From assembly GCA_036381495.1 (NCBI GenBank), contig DASVCS010000043.1, forward strand, positions 1 to 44,103: DNA of 44,103 nt. Direction: 5' to 3'. Below the pieces are notes generated by a model that worked only from the letters and a program-made list of their open reading frames with translations, did no database searches and was not told the origin of the DNA. A program made the translations under genes and the position numbers. Shown one piece after another: positions 8,891-16,945 of this stretch. The number at the start of each line of letters is the position of its first letter. The stretch's first letter is position 1. This DNA is from DASVCS01 sp036381495. GTDB lineage: Bacteria > Gemmatimonadota > Gemmatimonadetes > Longimicrobiales > RSA9.

Positions 8891-8919
8891 GGGTTAGGGC
8901 TAGGGCTAGGGCTAGGGTT
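8891..8919 (+). repeat. GGGTTA/GGGCTA array downstream of ridA
   Basis: GGGTTA, three GGGCTA units and GGGTT, starting 12 bases after the ridA stop, G-rich on the ridA coding strand. It faces the C-rich array at 8973-9016 as an inverted partner. Confidence 0.9.
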
Positions 8920-8930
8920 GGCGGGGGCCG

Positions 8931-8960
8931 GCTCCGTGCGGTGGGGACCGCCTTCGGAGC
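8931..8960. terminator. Nested hairpin between convergent ridA and psd
   Basis: GCTCCG (8931-8936) pairs with CGGAGC (8955-8960), and inside it GCGGT (8938-8942) pairs with ACCGC (8947-8951). It sits between the two inverted hexamer arrays, so the whole 8891-9016 region could fold as one long stem in either transcript. No T-tracts; a bidirectional terminator is an inference from position. Confidence 0.5.
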
Positions 8961-8972
8961 GGGGGCAGCCTT

Positions 8973-9016
8973 CCCCAGCCCTAGCCCTAGCCCCAGCCCT
9001 AGCCCTAACGCTAGCC
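8973..9016 (-). repeat. CCCTAG hexamer array at the psd stop codon
   Basis: Seven units in one register: CCCCAG, CCCTAG, CCCTAG, CCCCAG, CCCTAG, CCCTAA, CGCTAG. G-rich on the psd coding strand. The psd stop (TAG, read from 9013-9011) is formed by the first unit after the coding region. Confidence 0.9.
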
Positions 9017-9943
9017 TGGCGCCGGCGAAGCCGGCGCCCCCGCGATCGGCTGGCCCAGCCGCACCCGCGTGCCGGGGCGGAGGTCGGGCGCCAGCGTCGC
9101 GCGGCCCGGCTCGAAGAGGAGTACGACCGTCGAGCCGAGGTGGAAGGCCATGAGTTCGTCGCCCTGCCGGACCGGGACCGGAGGACGGTAGCTGCGACTC
9201 GCTCGGCTGCCGCGCCGGTTCGTGACCCAGCCCGTGCAGGGCGGCCGGTTCCAGGCGGGGTCGAAGGCGGCCGAGATCCTGCCGACGTTGTACGCGCCGA
9301 TGGCGACGACCGCCACGCGCCCGAGCGGCCCGTCGACGGCGCAGATGAGGCGTTCGTTGCGCGCGAAGAGGTCGGGGATATGACTCACCGCGGCGGCGTT
9401 CACCGGGAAGAGTGTGCCGGGCACGTGGCTGGCCCACGGGATGGCGCCGCCGGTCGGTGCGTGCACGCGGTGGTAATCGCGGGGGCCGAGGTAGAGCGTC
9501 AGGAAGGCGCCGCCTTCGTAGCGGCGCGCCTCATCGACGTCCGCGAGGAGGTCGGCGGCCGAGTAGCGCCGCCCCTTGGCCTGCACGATGCGCCCGCCGG
9601 TCACGATGCCGAGCTGGCCGGCCGTGCCGTCCACCGGGGAGCCGGCCACGCCGGTGGCGTCGGGCCAGCGGCGGACGCCGGGCCGCAGCCGGCGGACGAA
9701 GAAGCGGTTGAGCGTGGGATAGTCTTCGAGCGGCCGCTCGGCCTCCGAGACGTCGATGCCGACGGCGCGCGCGAAGGTTCCGAGGAGCGGGCGTCGGAGC
9801 GGCCGCGGGATCGGTACGTCCGCGATGCGGCCCATCGCCCGGCTCATCGAGGCCTGCGGCAGACGGCCGATGAGTGCGAGGAGCGCCCGCCAGGTGGGCG
9901 GCGGGAGGTCCGGCGTGACGTCGGGGATCTCGCCTGCAGCCAT
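9011..9943 (-). CDS. psd: Phosphatidylserine decarboxylase
   Basis: Converts phosphatidylserine to phosphatidylethanolamine at the inner membrane. 310 residues with DYPTLNRFFVRRL, GSPVDGTAGQLG, FLTLYLGPRDYHRVHAP and FPVNAAAVSHIPDLFARNER, all PSD signatures. LGST near the C-terminus is the self-cleavage site that makes the pyruvoyl group on the Ser. I start at the ATG at 9943 (MAAGEIPDV); the frame remains open to 10216, but that extra N-terminal stretch is Arg/Pro-rich with no family similarity. Convergent with ridA and divergent from murB. Confidence 0.92.
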   Translation of the reverse strand: MAAGEIPDVTPDLPPPTWRALLALIGRLPQASMSRAMGRIADVPIPRPLRRPLLGTFARAVGIDVSEAERPLEDYPTLNRFFVRRLRPGVRRWPDATGVAGSPVDGTAGQLGIVTGGRIVQAKGRRYSAADLLADVDEARRYEGGAFLTLYLGPRDYHRVHAPTGGAIPWASHVPGTLFPVNAAAVSHIPDLFARNERLICAVDGPLGRVAVVAIGAYNVGRISAAFDPAWNRPPCTGWVTNRRGSRASRSYRPPVPVRQGDELMAFHLGSTVVLLFEPGRATLAPDLRPGTRVRLGQPIAGAPASPAPG

Positions 9944-10194
9944 CGGGTCCGGTGGTCGTGGCTCCGGGACCGGACCCTCCCGGTCCGGCCGCGTATGGCC
10001 GGATCGCGTCGGCGCGGGTGGCCGCAGCGCGGCATCGCGCCGATCCGGGTCGGGCTCGGCTCCGTTTCTACGGTCGGCGCGGGCCGACGGGGACGAGGAA
10101 GCATCGCCGTTCCCGCGATTCGACGCAAGGTGGCGCGACCCGTGCGCCGGGAACAAACGTCGTGATCGCGCCGTAACCGCGAGCCGTGGATGCC

Positions 10195-11148
10195 ATGTCC
10201 GGACGAACCGACTCATCGCTGAAACGCCTGATCGAGCGCCTCGGTGCGCGCCGTGTCGAACGGGATGTACCGCTGGCGCCGCTGACCACCTTCCGCGTCG
10301 GCGGCCCGGCGGATGCGCTCTACCGTGCCCGCAACGTCTCGGAGCTGGTGCGGGCGGTGCGCGCCGCGCGCGAGTTCGGCGTGCCGTACTTCGTGCTCGG
10401 TGTCGGTGCGAACATCCTGGTGGCGGACAAGGGGTTCCGCGGGCTGGTCATCCGCAACGAGAGCCGCGGGATCGAGTTCCTGGACGACGTCCGCGTCCGG
10501 GCCGACAGCGGCGTGCTCATCTTCCATGACCTCATCGATGCGACGGTCGCCCGTGGCCTGGGCGGTCTCCACCACTTCGTCGGCATCCCGAGCACGGTCG
10601 GCGGCGCGATCTGGCAGAACCTGCACTTCCTCTCGCCGCCGCCGGCCCGCGAGCGGACGGTCTTCATCGAGGAGGTCCTCGAGTCGTGTGAGATCCTCTC
10701 CGAGGAGGGCGAGCGCCGGACGGTCGATCGCGCGTATTTCGACTTCGGCTACGACTACAGCATCCTGCACGACCGCCGGGACGTGGTGCTCAGGGCCACC
10801 TTCCGGCTCGAGCCGGAGCCCCGCGAGCGGTTACACGAGGTCATGCGCGAGAACCTCAAATGGCGCGACGAGAGGCACCCCGACCTCTGGCTCTATCCGT
10901 GCGCGGGGTCGATCTTCCGGAAGATCGAGGGCGTGGGCGCCGGCCGCCTGATCGACCAGTGCGGCCTCAAGGGGCACGTCATCGGCAATGCGCAAATCTT
11001 CCACAAGCATGCCAACATCATCGTCAATCTGGGCGGCGCGACGGCGGCGGACATCCGCGCGCTGATCGACCTCGCCCAGAGCACGGTCGCCCGGGAACTC
11101 GGCCACGAACTGGTGCCCGAGATCGGCATGATCGGGGATTTCTCGTGA
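10195..11148 (+). CDS. murB: UDP-N-acetylmuramate dehydrogenase (UDP-N-acetylenolpyruvoylglucosamine reductase)
   Basis: FAD enzyme that reduces UDP-GlcNAc-enolpyruvate to UDP-MurNAc for peptidoglycan. About 317 residues. FAD domain: PLAPLTTFRVGGPADALY, FVLGVGANILVADKGFRG and GIPSTVGGAIWQN; C-terminal domain: CAGSIFRKIEGVGAGRLIDQ (quoted within the limit) and GNAQIFHKHANIIVN. In the GSIFRK motif the Ser is the proton donor of the family. The C-terminal domain looks like the shorter type II form. The ATG at 10195 gives MSGRTDSSLKRL; an in-frame GTG at 10186 would add three residues. No clear ribosome site at either. Confidence 0.93.
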   Translation: MSGRTDSSLKRLIERLGARRVERDVPLAPLTTFRVGGPADALYRARNVSELVRAVRAAREFGVPYFVLGVGANILVADKGFRGLVIRNESRGIEFLDDVRVRADSGVLIFHDLIDATVARGLGGLHHFVGIPSTVGGAIWQNLHFLSPPPARERTVFIEEVLESCEILSEEGERRTVDRAYFDFGYDYSILHDRRDVVLRATFRLEPEPRERLHEVMRENLKWRDERHPDLWLYPCAGSIFRKIEGVGAGRLIDQCGLKGHVIGNAQIFHKHANIIVNLGGATAADIRALIDLAQSTVARELGHELVPEIGMIGDFS

Positions 11149-11211
11149 CGGTGCCGCGCCTTGACGCGCCACGGCGCGGCAGGGCATCTTCCCGGGCCGG
11201 CGCGTTCTCGG

Positions 11212-11308
11212 GGGGGCGGGTGGCGGCTGGTGCCGTCCGCGGTCTTCAAAACCGTTGTGCGCGGCTAGACCCCGCGCGGGTGAGTTCGATTCTCACACGC
11301 TCCCGCCA
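11212..11308 (+). tRNA. selC: tRNA-Sec (anticodon TCA)
   Basis: Folds as a selenocysteine tRNA that reads UGA. Acceptor stem of 8 (GGGGGCGG with ACGCTCCC, one G-T pair, last position mismatched); 6-bp D stem (GGCGGC/GCCGTC) with a 4-base loop; anticodon stem GCGGT/ACCGT around loop CTTCAAA; long variable arm (GCGCGG/CCGCGC); T arm GTGAG/CTCAC around TTCGATT; G73; then an encoded CCA. The extended acceptor and D stems and the long variable arm exclude an ordinary opal suppressor. No selA, selB or selD is in the window. Confidence 0.93.
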
Positions 11309-11429
11309 GGCGGCCGCGGCAGCCACGCGGGCGCGGCGGGCTCCGGTCGGACGCGGCGGACGGTGCCGCGGCCGCCGGCGACCCCCGCGGCCCTTCGCTT
11401 GACGCACGGATCCACCACAGGAGGGAGCA

Positions 11430-13097
11430 TTGCGGACCCGAGATGCATCCCGGAGGGTGCGCGCCCCGCGTGGCCCCGAGCGGAGCTGCAAGGGATGGAC
11501 GCAGGAGGCGGCGCTCCGGATGCTCATGAACAACCTCGATCCGGAGGTCGCCGAGCGACCCGAGGCGCTGGTGGTCTACGGCGGCACGGGCAGGGCGGCG
11601 CGGAGCTGGGAGGCCTTCGACGCCATTGTCCGCACGCTGCGTGAGCTCGAAAACGACGAGACGCTGCTGATCCAGTCCGGCAAGCCGGTCGGCGTGTTCC
11701 GCACGCACCCCGGCGCGCCGCGCGTCCTCATCGCGAACAGCAACCTGGTCGGCCGCTGGGCGACCTGGCAGGTCTTCCGCGAGCTCGAGCGTGAAGGGCT
11801 CATCATGTACGGCCAGATGACGGCCGGCTCCTGGATCTACATCGGCACGCAGGGGATCCTCCAGGGGACGTACGAGACGCTGGGCGCGGTCGCGCGCGAG
11901 CACTTCGGCGGCTCGCTGCGCGGCACCTGGACGCTCACCGGCGGGATGGGCGGGATGGGCGGCGCCCAGCCGCTCGCGGCAACGATGAACGAAGGCGCGA
12001 TCCTCGTCGTCGAGGTCGACCCCGAGCGGATCGAGCGCCGGGTCCGGACCCGCTACTGCGATCGCATGACGGACGAGCTGGACACCGCGCTCGAGTGGGT
12101 GCTCCGCGCGAAGGAGCGCGGCGAAGCGCTCTCCGTCGGGCTGGTCGGCAACTGCGCCGAGGTGTTGCCCGAGCTGGTTCGCCGCGGCGTGGTGCCCGAC
12201 GTGTTGACCGATCAGACCTCCGCGCACGACCCGCTGAACGGCTACATCCCCGCCGGCCTCTCGCTCGAAGCGGCCGCCGAACTGCGCGCGCGGGATCCGG
12301 ACGAGTACGTCCGCCGCGCCCGCGCATCGATCCGCACCCACTGCGAGGCGATGGTCGAGTTGATGCGGCGCGGGGCCGTCACCTTCGACTACGGCAACAA
12401 CCTGCGCGGCGAGGCGAAGGAGGCGGGCTACGATGACGCGTTCGCGTTCCCCGGCTTCGTGCCGGCCTACATCCGCCCGCTCTTCTGCCAGGGCAAGGGC
12501 CCGTTCCGCTGGGCGGCGCTCTCCGGCAATCCGGCCGACATCCACAGGACGGACGACCTCGTCCTCGAACTCTTCCCGGCGGATGAGCACTTGCGGCGCT
12601 GGATCACCATGGCGCGGGAGAAGGTCGCGTTCCAGGGGCTGCCGGCTCGCATCTGCTGGCTCGGCCAGGGCGAGCGGGCGCGCTTCGGCGTGGCGTTGAA
12701 CGATCTCGTGGCCAACGGCGAGTTGAAGGCGCCCATCGTCATCGGGCGCGACCACCTCGACACCGGCTCCGTCGCCTCCCCGTTCCGCGAGACCGAGGGC
12801 ATGCGCGACGGCAGCGACGCCATCGCCGACTGGCCGATCCTGAACGCGCTCCTCAACACCGCCTCCGGCGCGAGCTGGGTCAGCTTCCACCACGGCGGCG
12901 GCGTCGGCATCGGCAATTCACTGCACGCCGGCCAGGTCCTCGTCGCCGACGGCACGCCCGAGATGCGCGAGCGGATCGAGCGGGTCCTCACCAACGACCC
13001 GGGGCTCGGCGTGGCGCGCCACGCCGATGCCGGCTACGGCATCGCCATCGAGACCGCTCGCGAGCACGGGATCCGGCTGCCGATGCTCGAGGGCTGA
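11430..13097 (+). CDS. hutU: Urocanate hydratase
   Basis: Second step of histidine degradation: urocanate to imidazolone propionate with tightly bound NAD. 555 residues, the standard length. Near-consensus stretches include GWTQEAALRMLMNNLDPEVA, LIANSNLVGRWATW, MYGQMTAGSWIYIGTQGIL, DQTSAHDPLNGYIPAG and SWVSFHHGGGVGIG. Cys409 in LPARICWLGQGERA matches the catalytic Cys region. Start is a TTG at 11430 with an AGGAGGG ribosome site 5 bases ahead. hutF lies downstream in the same direction; hutH, hutI and hutG are not in the window. Confidence 0.97.
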   Translation: MRTRDASRRVRAPRGPERSCKGWTQEAALRMLMNNLDPEVAERPEALVVYGGTGRAARSWEAFDAIVRTLRELENDETLLIQSGKPVGVFRTHPGAPRVLIANSNLVGRWATWQVFRELEREGLIMYGQMTAGSWIYIGTQGILQGTYETLGAVAREHFGGSLRGTWTLTGGMGGMGGAQPLAATMNEGAILVVEVDPERIERRVRTRYCDRMTDELDTALEWVLRAKERGEALSVGLVGNCAEVLPELVRRGVVPDVLTDQTSAHDPLNGYIPAGLSLEAAAELRARDPDEYVRRARASIRTHCEAMVELMRRGAVTFDYGNNLRGEAKEAGYDDAFAFPGFVPAYIRPLFCQGKGPFRWAALSGNPADIHRTDDLVLELFPADEHLRRWITMAREKVAFQGLPARICWLGQGERARFGVALNDLVANGELKAPIVIGRDHLDTGSVASPFRETEGMRDGSDAIADWPILNALLNTASGASWVSFHHGGGVGIGNSLHAGQVLVADGTPEMRERIERVLTNDPGLGVARHADAGYGIAIETAREHGIRLPMLEG

Positions 13098-13237
13098 GGC
13101 GGCCGCCGCCCATCCGATCATCGACGCCGGATCGATCTGGAATGCGCGCCGGCGCTTCACGCCGAACCCGGGGCGGCAATCGCTCCCGCAGCGGGGCAGG
13201 GGGTGCCGGCCGCCGCACGGAGCGACCGGGCGCGGCG

Positions 13238-13813
13238 TCAGCCGTCCAGCAACTCGCCGACGCGGATGGACAGCCCCGGCAACACATCCTCGCCGTCGAG
13301 CGATTCGTGTTCCCGGAGCATGCGCGCCCAGCCGTCCGGGTGGTGGACGACCGCATAACGCCCGCGCGGGTAGATCACCCACAGGATGCGGACGCCGGCG
13401 TCCAGCAGGTCCCGAACCCGCTCCTGGAACTGCGCCGGCTCCTTCTCGTTGGTGATCGAGAAGATCTCGACGGCCAACTCGGGGACCGCGCGCAGGAAGT
13501 GGTCGTACGACTCGCCGCCGGCCGCGGCGATCGTCTCGTCCGCGATGAAGGCGACGTCGGGCCCGCGCATTCGCTCGGGATCGCCCGGCAGACCCAGGAC
13601 GCACCCGGGGTCGACGTAGACGCGGCCGCCGCCGTGTTCGTGCACGAAATTGCCGAGAACACGAGCGACCTCCCCTATGACCCGGCCGTGCACCGGGCTC
13701 GCCGGGCTCACGGGGACGAGCCGGCCGTTGACGAACTCGTAGCCGTGCGCGTCCGGGTCTCCGTAGCGCCGAATCGCTTCTTCCGCCGTGAGGCGGTGGG
13801 CAGGAGTCGCCAT
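13238..13813 (-). CDS. Uma2-family (DUF820) putative nuclease
   Basis: PD-(D/E)XK-like fold family of uncertain role, common as scattered copies in cyanobacteria and other phyla. About 191 residues. Typical order: LTAEEAIRRYG, GYEFVNGRLVPVSP, VHGRVIGEVARVLGNFV, VYVDPGCVL, RGPDVAFIAD, VPELAVEIFSITNE, GVRILWVIYPRGRYAVVH. The Asp in PDVAF and Glu in AVEIFS are the expected metal-site residues; the usual following Lys-containing segment is present only as SITNEKE. Start taken at ATG 13813 (weak AAGAAG site); a GTG at 13834 is in frame. It lies antisense between hutU and hutF, suggesting later insertion. Confidence 0.85.
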   Translation of the reverse strand: MATPAHRLTAEEAIRRYGDPDAHGYEFVNGRLVPVSPASPVHGRVIGEVARVLGNFVHEHGGGRVYVDPGCVLGLPGDPERMRGPDVAFIADETIAAAGGESYDHFLRAVPELAVEIFSITNEKEPAQFQERVRDLLDAGVRILWVIYPRGRYAVVHHPDGWARMLREHESLDGEDVLPGLSIRVGELLDG

Positions 13814-13986
13814 GGCTTCTTGCGGGTTGGACACATGACAAGACTAATCGTTCGGGGTACGACGCGCAACGATGTTCGGTGCCGCGAAGTGTGGCGAAAC
13901 ACGCGGGGCGATGCCATGGCGATTCGGGATGACCAGCGTGCGCCGGCCGCCATCCCCGAGCCCCGCCCTCGGGGCGCGGAGGCCGC

Positions 13987-15579
13987 ATGGCGGCGCTGAT
14001 CCCCGACCTCCTCTACCGCGACGGCCGCTTCGAGGCGGGCCTCGCGGTCGAGTACGAACCCGCGAGCGGGCGGATCACGCGCGTGCGTCCGGCGGCGGAG
14101 CTGGCCGCAGCCGATGACGACGGGGCCGCCGGCGCGGTCGAGCGCCTCCCCGGCCGCGCGCTCCTCCCCGGCTTCATCAACGCCCACTCGCACGCGTTCC
14201 AGCGGCTGATCCGGGGGCGCACGCAGTGGCGGCCGGCGGCGTCTCCGCGGGCGGACTTCTGGAGCTGGCGCGAGGCGATGTACGGCGCCGCGCTCGCGCT
14301 CTCGCCCGAGGACGTCTTCGACGCGTCACGCTTCTGCTTCCTCGAGATGCTGCGCGCGGGGATCACGACGGTGGGCGAGTTCCATTATCTGCACCGGGAT
14401 CCGGGCGGGCGGGCGTACGCGGACCCGAACGAGCTGGCGCACCGCGTGGCGGCCGCGGCGGACGCGGTGGGGATCCGCATCGCGCTCCTCAACGTCTGCT
14501 ACGCGACCGGCGCCATCGGCGAACCGCTCCGGCCGGAGCAGCGCCGCTTCGCCACGCCGGCGCTGGACGAATACCTGGCGGACACGCAGGCGCTACTCGA
14601 CGCGTACGCTCCGCGCGGTGGGGACGCGGGGGCCGCAGGCGCCACCGGAACCGAAGGCGCCGGCGGTACCGGTGCGACCGGCTCGGCGACCGGCGCGAGC
14701 GGATCGACCGCAGTCGCCCGATCCCGCGGAGCCGCCGGTGCTTCCGGCACGGCCGCCGCGCGGCCCGCCGCCGGAACGCCGACCGCCGCGCGCGACCGGC
14801 GCATCACCGTCGGCATCGCGCCGCACAGCGTGCGCGCCGTGCCGCGCGCGTGGCTCCGCGAGCTGCACGCGTGGGCGGCCGAACGCGACGTCGCCTTCCA
14901 CATGCATGTGAGCGAGCAGCCGGCCGAGATCGAAGCGTGCGTGGACGCGTACGGGGCGCGCCCCGTCGAGCTGCTCGCGGCCGAGGACGTGTTCGACGAG
15001 CGCTTCACCGCCGTGCACGCCACCCACCTCACGCCGGAGGAGATCGCGCTCCTCGGCGACTCCGGCGCGACCGTCTGCGCCTGTCCGACCACCGAACGGG
15101 ACCTCGGCGACGGCTTCCTCCCCGGCGCCGAGCTGCTCGACGCTGACACGCGGATCGCGCTCGGGAGCGACAGCCACACGGTCATCGACTTCTTCGAGGA
15201 GATGCGCCTCGTCGAGTACCACGAGCGCCTGCGCCGGCTCCGCCGCGTCGTCCTCGCCGTCCCCGGCGCGCCCGAGCGCCTCGAGTGCGCGCCGCTCCTC
15301 CTCGAGCTCGCCACCGAGGCGGGCGCACGGTCGCTGCGCATCGATGCCGGCCGCATCGAGGCCGGCGCGCTCGCCGACTTCACCGCCGTCGACCTCGGGC
15401 ACACGGCCCTCGCCGGGTGGACCGCCGAGACGCTCCCCGCGATGCTCACGCTCTCCGCGCCGCCCGACGTCGTCTCCGACGTGTGGGTGGGCGGCGTGCG
15501 CCGGCTGGAAGGGCGCCGCCACGCGCTCGACGGCGAGGCCGCGGAGGCGTTCCGGCGCGTTGCGGCGGCGATCGGGTGA
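13987..15579 (+). CDS. hutF: Formimidoylglutamate deiminase
   Basis: Amidohydrolase that deiminates N-formimino-L-glutamate to N-formyl-L-glutamate in the five-step histidine pathway. 530 residues. Metal and active-site motifs: INAHSHAFQRLIRGRTQWR near the N-terminus, FHMHVSEQPAEIEAC, AVHATHLTPEEI and LGSDSHTVIDFFEEMR. About 60 residues at 211-268 are a low-complexity Gly/Ala/Thr run (GDAGAAGATGTEGAGG onward) between conserved barrel segments, which makes the protein longer than the usual roughly 450. Start ATG 13987 with GGAGG close upstream. Pairs functionally with hutU. Confidence 0.92.
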   Translation: MAALIPDLLYRDGRFEAGLAVEYEPASGRITRVRPAAELAAADDDGAAGAVERLPGRALLPGFINAHSHAFQRLIRGRTQWRPAASPRADFWSWREAMYGAALALSPEDVFDASRFCFLEMLRAGITTVGEFHYLHRDPGGRAYADPNELAHRVAAAADAVGIRIALLNVCYATGAIGEPLRPEQRRFATPALDEYLADTQALLDAYAPRGGDAGAAGATGTEGAGGTGATGSATGASGSTAVARSRGAAGASGTAAARPAAGTPTAARDRRITVGIAPHSVRAVPRAWLRELHAWAAERDVAFHMHVSEQPAEIEACVDAYGARPVELLAAEDVFDERFTAVHATHLTPEEIALLGDSGATVCACPTTERDLGDGFLPGAELLDADTRIALGSDSHTVIDFFEEMRLVEYHERLRRLRRVVLAVPGAPERLECAPLLLELATEAGARSLRIDAGRIEAGALADFTAVDLGHTALAGWTAETLPAMLTLSAPPDVVSDVWVGGVRRLEGRRHALDGEAAEAFRRVAAAIG

Positions 15580-15652
15580 GGCGGTCGTAGGGGCGTCTCT
15601 CGGCGTCCGTACCGGCTCCAGCTCGTCCTTGCCCGCCTCGGACACCCACCCC

Positions 15653-15681
15653 TTGACACCCCTCACCGTGCGCCGTATCAT
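15653..15681 (+). promoter_or_regulatory. Sigma70-type promoter of the hmuY operon
   Basis: Perfect -35 TTGACA (15653-15658), 17-base spacer, -10 TATCAT (15676-15681). Predicted start about 15688, just before the Fur box and about 75 bases ahead of the first gene. Confidence 0.75.
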
Positions 15682-15694
15682 GGCGCCCAATGAT

Positions 15695-15709
15695 TGAGAA
15701 TGATTCTCA
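15695..15709 (+). promoter_or_regulatory. Fur-box-like operator
   Basis: TGAGAAT-G-ATTCTCA is a perfect 7-1-7 inverted repeat (extended by one more base pair, TTGAGAA...TTCTCAA, 15694-15710), closely matching the Fur form TGATAAT-n-ATTATCA. It covers the predicted transcription start region, where a bound repressor would block initiation when iron is plentiful. Confidence 0.8.
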
Positions 15710-15762
15710 ACATCAACTATGCCCGCCGCGCCAGCGGCGCCAGCACATACAGGAGGAGGGAG

Positions 15763-16938
15763 ATGTCCACGCCTTTGCGACGCACCCGCCGTAGCCACGC
15801 GACCGGCCGCGCCACCACCCGGAGCGCGGGGAGGTCGCCGGCCGCCATGACGACCCCAGCGCGCCGCGGCGCGCGTCGCTACGCCTCGCGGCGGGCGCCT
15901 TTCGCGTCCGTCCTCGCCCTCGCCGGGGCCGCCGGGCTCGCCGCGTGCTCGGACGAGGCACCGCTCGGCCCCGGCGAGGATTCGGTTCCGACGTTGACGG
16001 TGGACGCTTCGCAGGACTGGGCGTTCGTCGAGTTGGGGGAGACCGCGTCGACGGTGTCGATCCCGGACCCGACCGCATCCACGGAATGGGACATCGCGTT
16101 CTTCAAGACCGCCGTCATGCTGAACGGTGGTGCGGCGGGGCCGGGCGGCGTGGTGGGCCACTGCCTGTGCGTGAACGCGCAGGGCGCGACGGACGCGGAG
16201 CTCCAGGAACTCACGCCGGAATCCAAGCTGGACGCGTTCCTCGCGGTCACGGCGGCGGATGTGCCGGCGGAGGGGGACGCGTGGATGAGCGACGCGCTCG
16301 CGCCGGCGATCGACGGGTGGTACCGCTACGACCCGGAGGCGCACGTGGTCTCTGCGGCGTCGGATCGGGTGTGGAAGCTCCGCGCGGCGGAGTCCGAGGC
16401 GCCGGTGTACGCGAAGTTCCACGTGATCGGGATCGAGGGTGCGACGCAGGCGAATGCGGGGCACGTGACGATCGAGTTCGCGGTGCAGGCCGGGAAGGGA
16501 GGGGCGATGGGTGAGGCGCGGGCGGCCGAGCTGGACCTGACCTCCGGCGGCCGCGTGTACTTCGACCTGGCGCGGGGCGAGGCGAGCGACGCGGCCGACT
16601 GGGACCTGGCGTTCGAGGGCTACACGATCCGCGTAAACGGCGGCGTGAGTGGGAGCGGCAGCGCCGGTGCCGTGCTGGCGGACGCGTCGTTCGACGCGAT
16701 GGCCGACGCGAGCGATGCGCCGGACGGGGTCTACAGCGCGGACGCGTTCGGCGGCGTCTTCGACGCGCACCCCTGGTATCGCTACGACCTGGCGGGCCAG
16801 CACCAGATCTGGCCGACCTACGATGTCTACCTGGTCAAGCGCGGGGACGCGGTCTACAAGCTCCAGTTGATCGGCTACTACGGCGCGGACGGCACGCCGC
16901 GCCAGGTCACGTTCCGCTACGCCCGGCTCGACCGCTGA
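15763..16938 (+). CDS. HmuY-like heme-binding lipoprotein with two HmuY domains
   Basis: Likely outer-membrane heme-capture lipoprotein feeding the receptor encoded next. 391 residues; start at 15763 set by a strong AGGAGGAGGG site. Lipobox LAAC with Cys62; the 47-residue Arg-rich stretch before the hydrophobic core is unusually long, and an internal ATG at 15847 would give a normal signal peptide. Two related halves: EWDIAFFKTAVMLNGG and GWYRYDPEAHVV in the first (about 85-225), DWDLAFEGYTIRVNGG and PWYRYDLAGQHQ in the second (about 264-390). Half one has a HCLC motif (133-136), absent from half two. Family assignment is good; heme as ligand is inferred from family and Fur control. Confidence 0.82.
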   Translation: MSTPLRRTRRSHATGRATTRSAGRSPAAMTTPARRGARRYASRRAPFASVLALAGAAGLAACSDEAPLGPGEDSVPTLTVDASQDWAFVELGETASTVSIPDPTASTEWDIAFFKTAVMLNGGAAGPGGVVGHCLCVNAQGATDAELQELTPESKLDAFLAVTAADVPAEGDAWMSDALAPAIDGWYRYDPEAHVVSAASDRVWKLRAAESEAPVYAKFHVIGIEGATQANAGHVTIEFAVQAGKGGAMGEARAAELDLTSGGRVYFDLARGEASDAADWDLAFEGYTIRVNGGVSGSGSAGAVLADASFDAMADASDAPDGVYSADAFGGVFDAHPWYRYDLAGQHQIWPTYDVYLVKRGDAVYKLQLIGYYGADGTPRQVTFRYARLDR

Positions 16939-16945
16939 GGAGGCG

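Noticed and set aside
8260..9016. Hexamer arrays as a CRISPR or a true chromosome end
   Set aside because: Units are 6 bases with no spacers, the arrays are short and internal, and genes continue on both sides.
9944..10216. N-terminal extension of psd up to 10216
   Set aside because: Arg/Pro-rich, lacks similarity to PSD proteins and overlaps the murB start.
11149..11308. The UGA-anticodon tRNA as a suppressor or tRNA-Trp
   Set aside because: The 8-position acceptor, 6-bp D stem with 4-base loop and long variable arm are specific to tRNA-Sec.
13098..13237. Terminator between hutU and the Uma2 gene
   Set aside because: GC-rich with some short inverted words, but no convincing stem plus T-tract on either strand.
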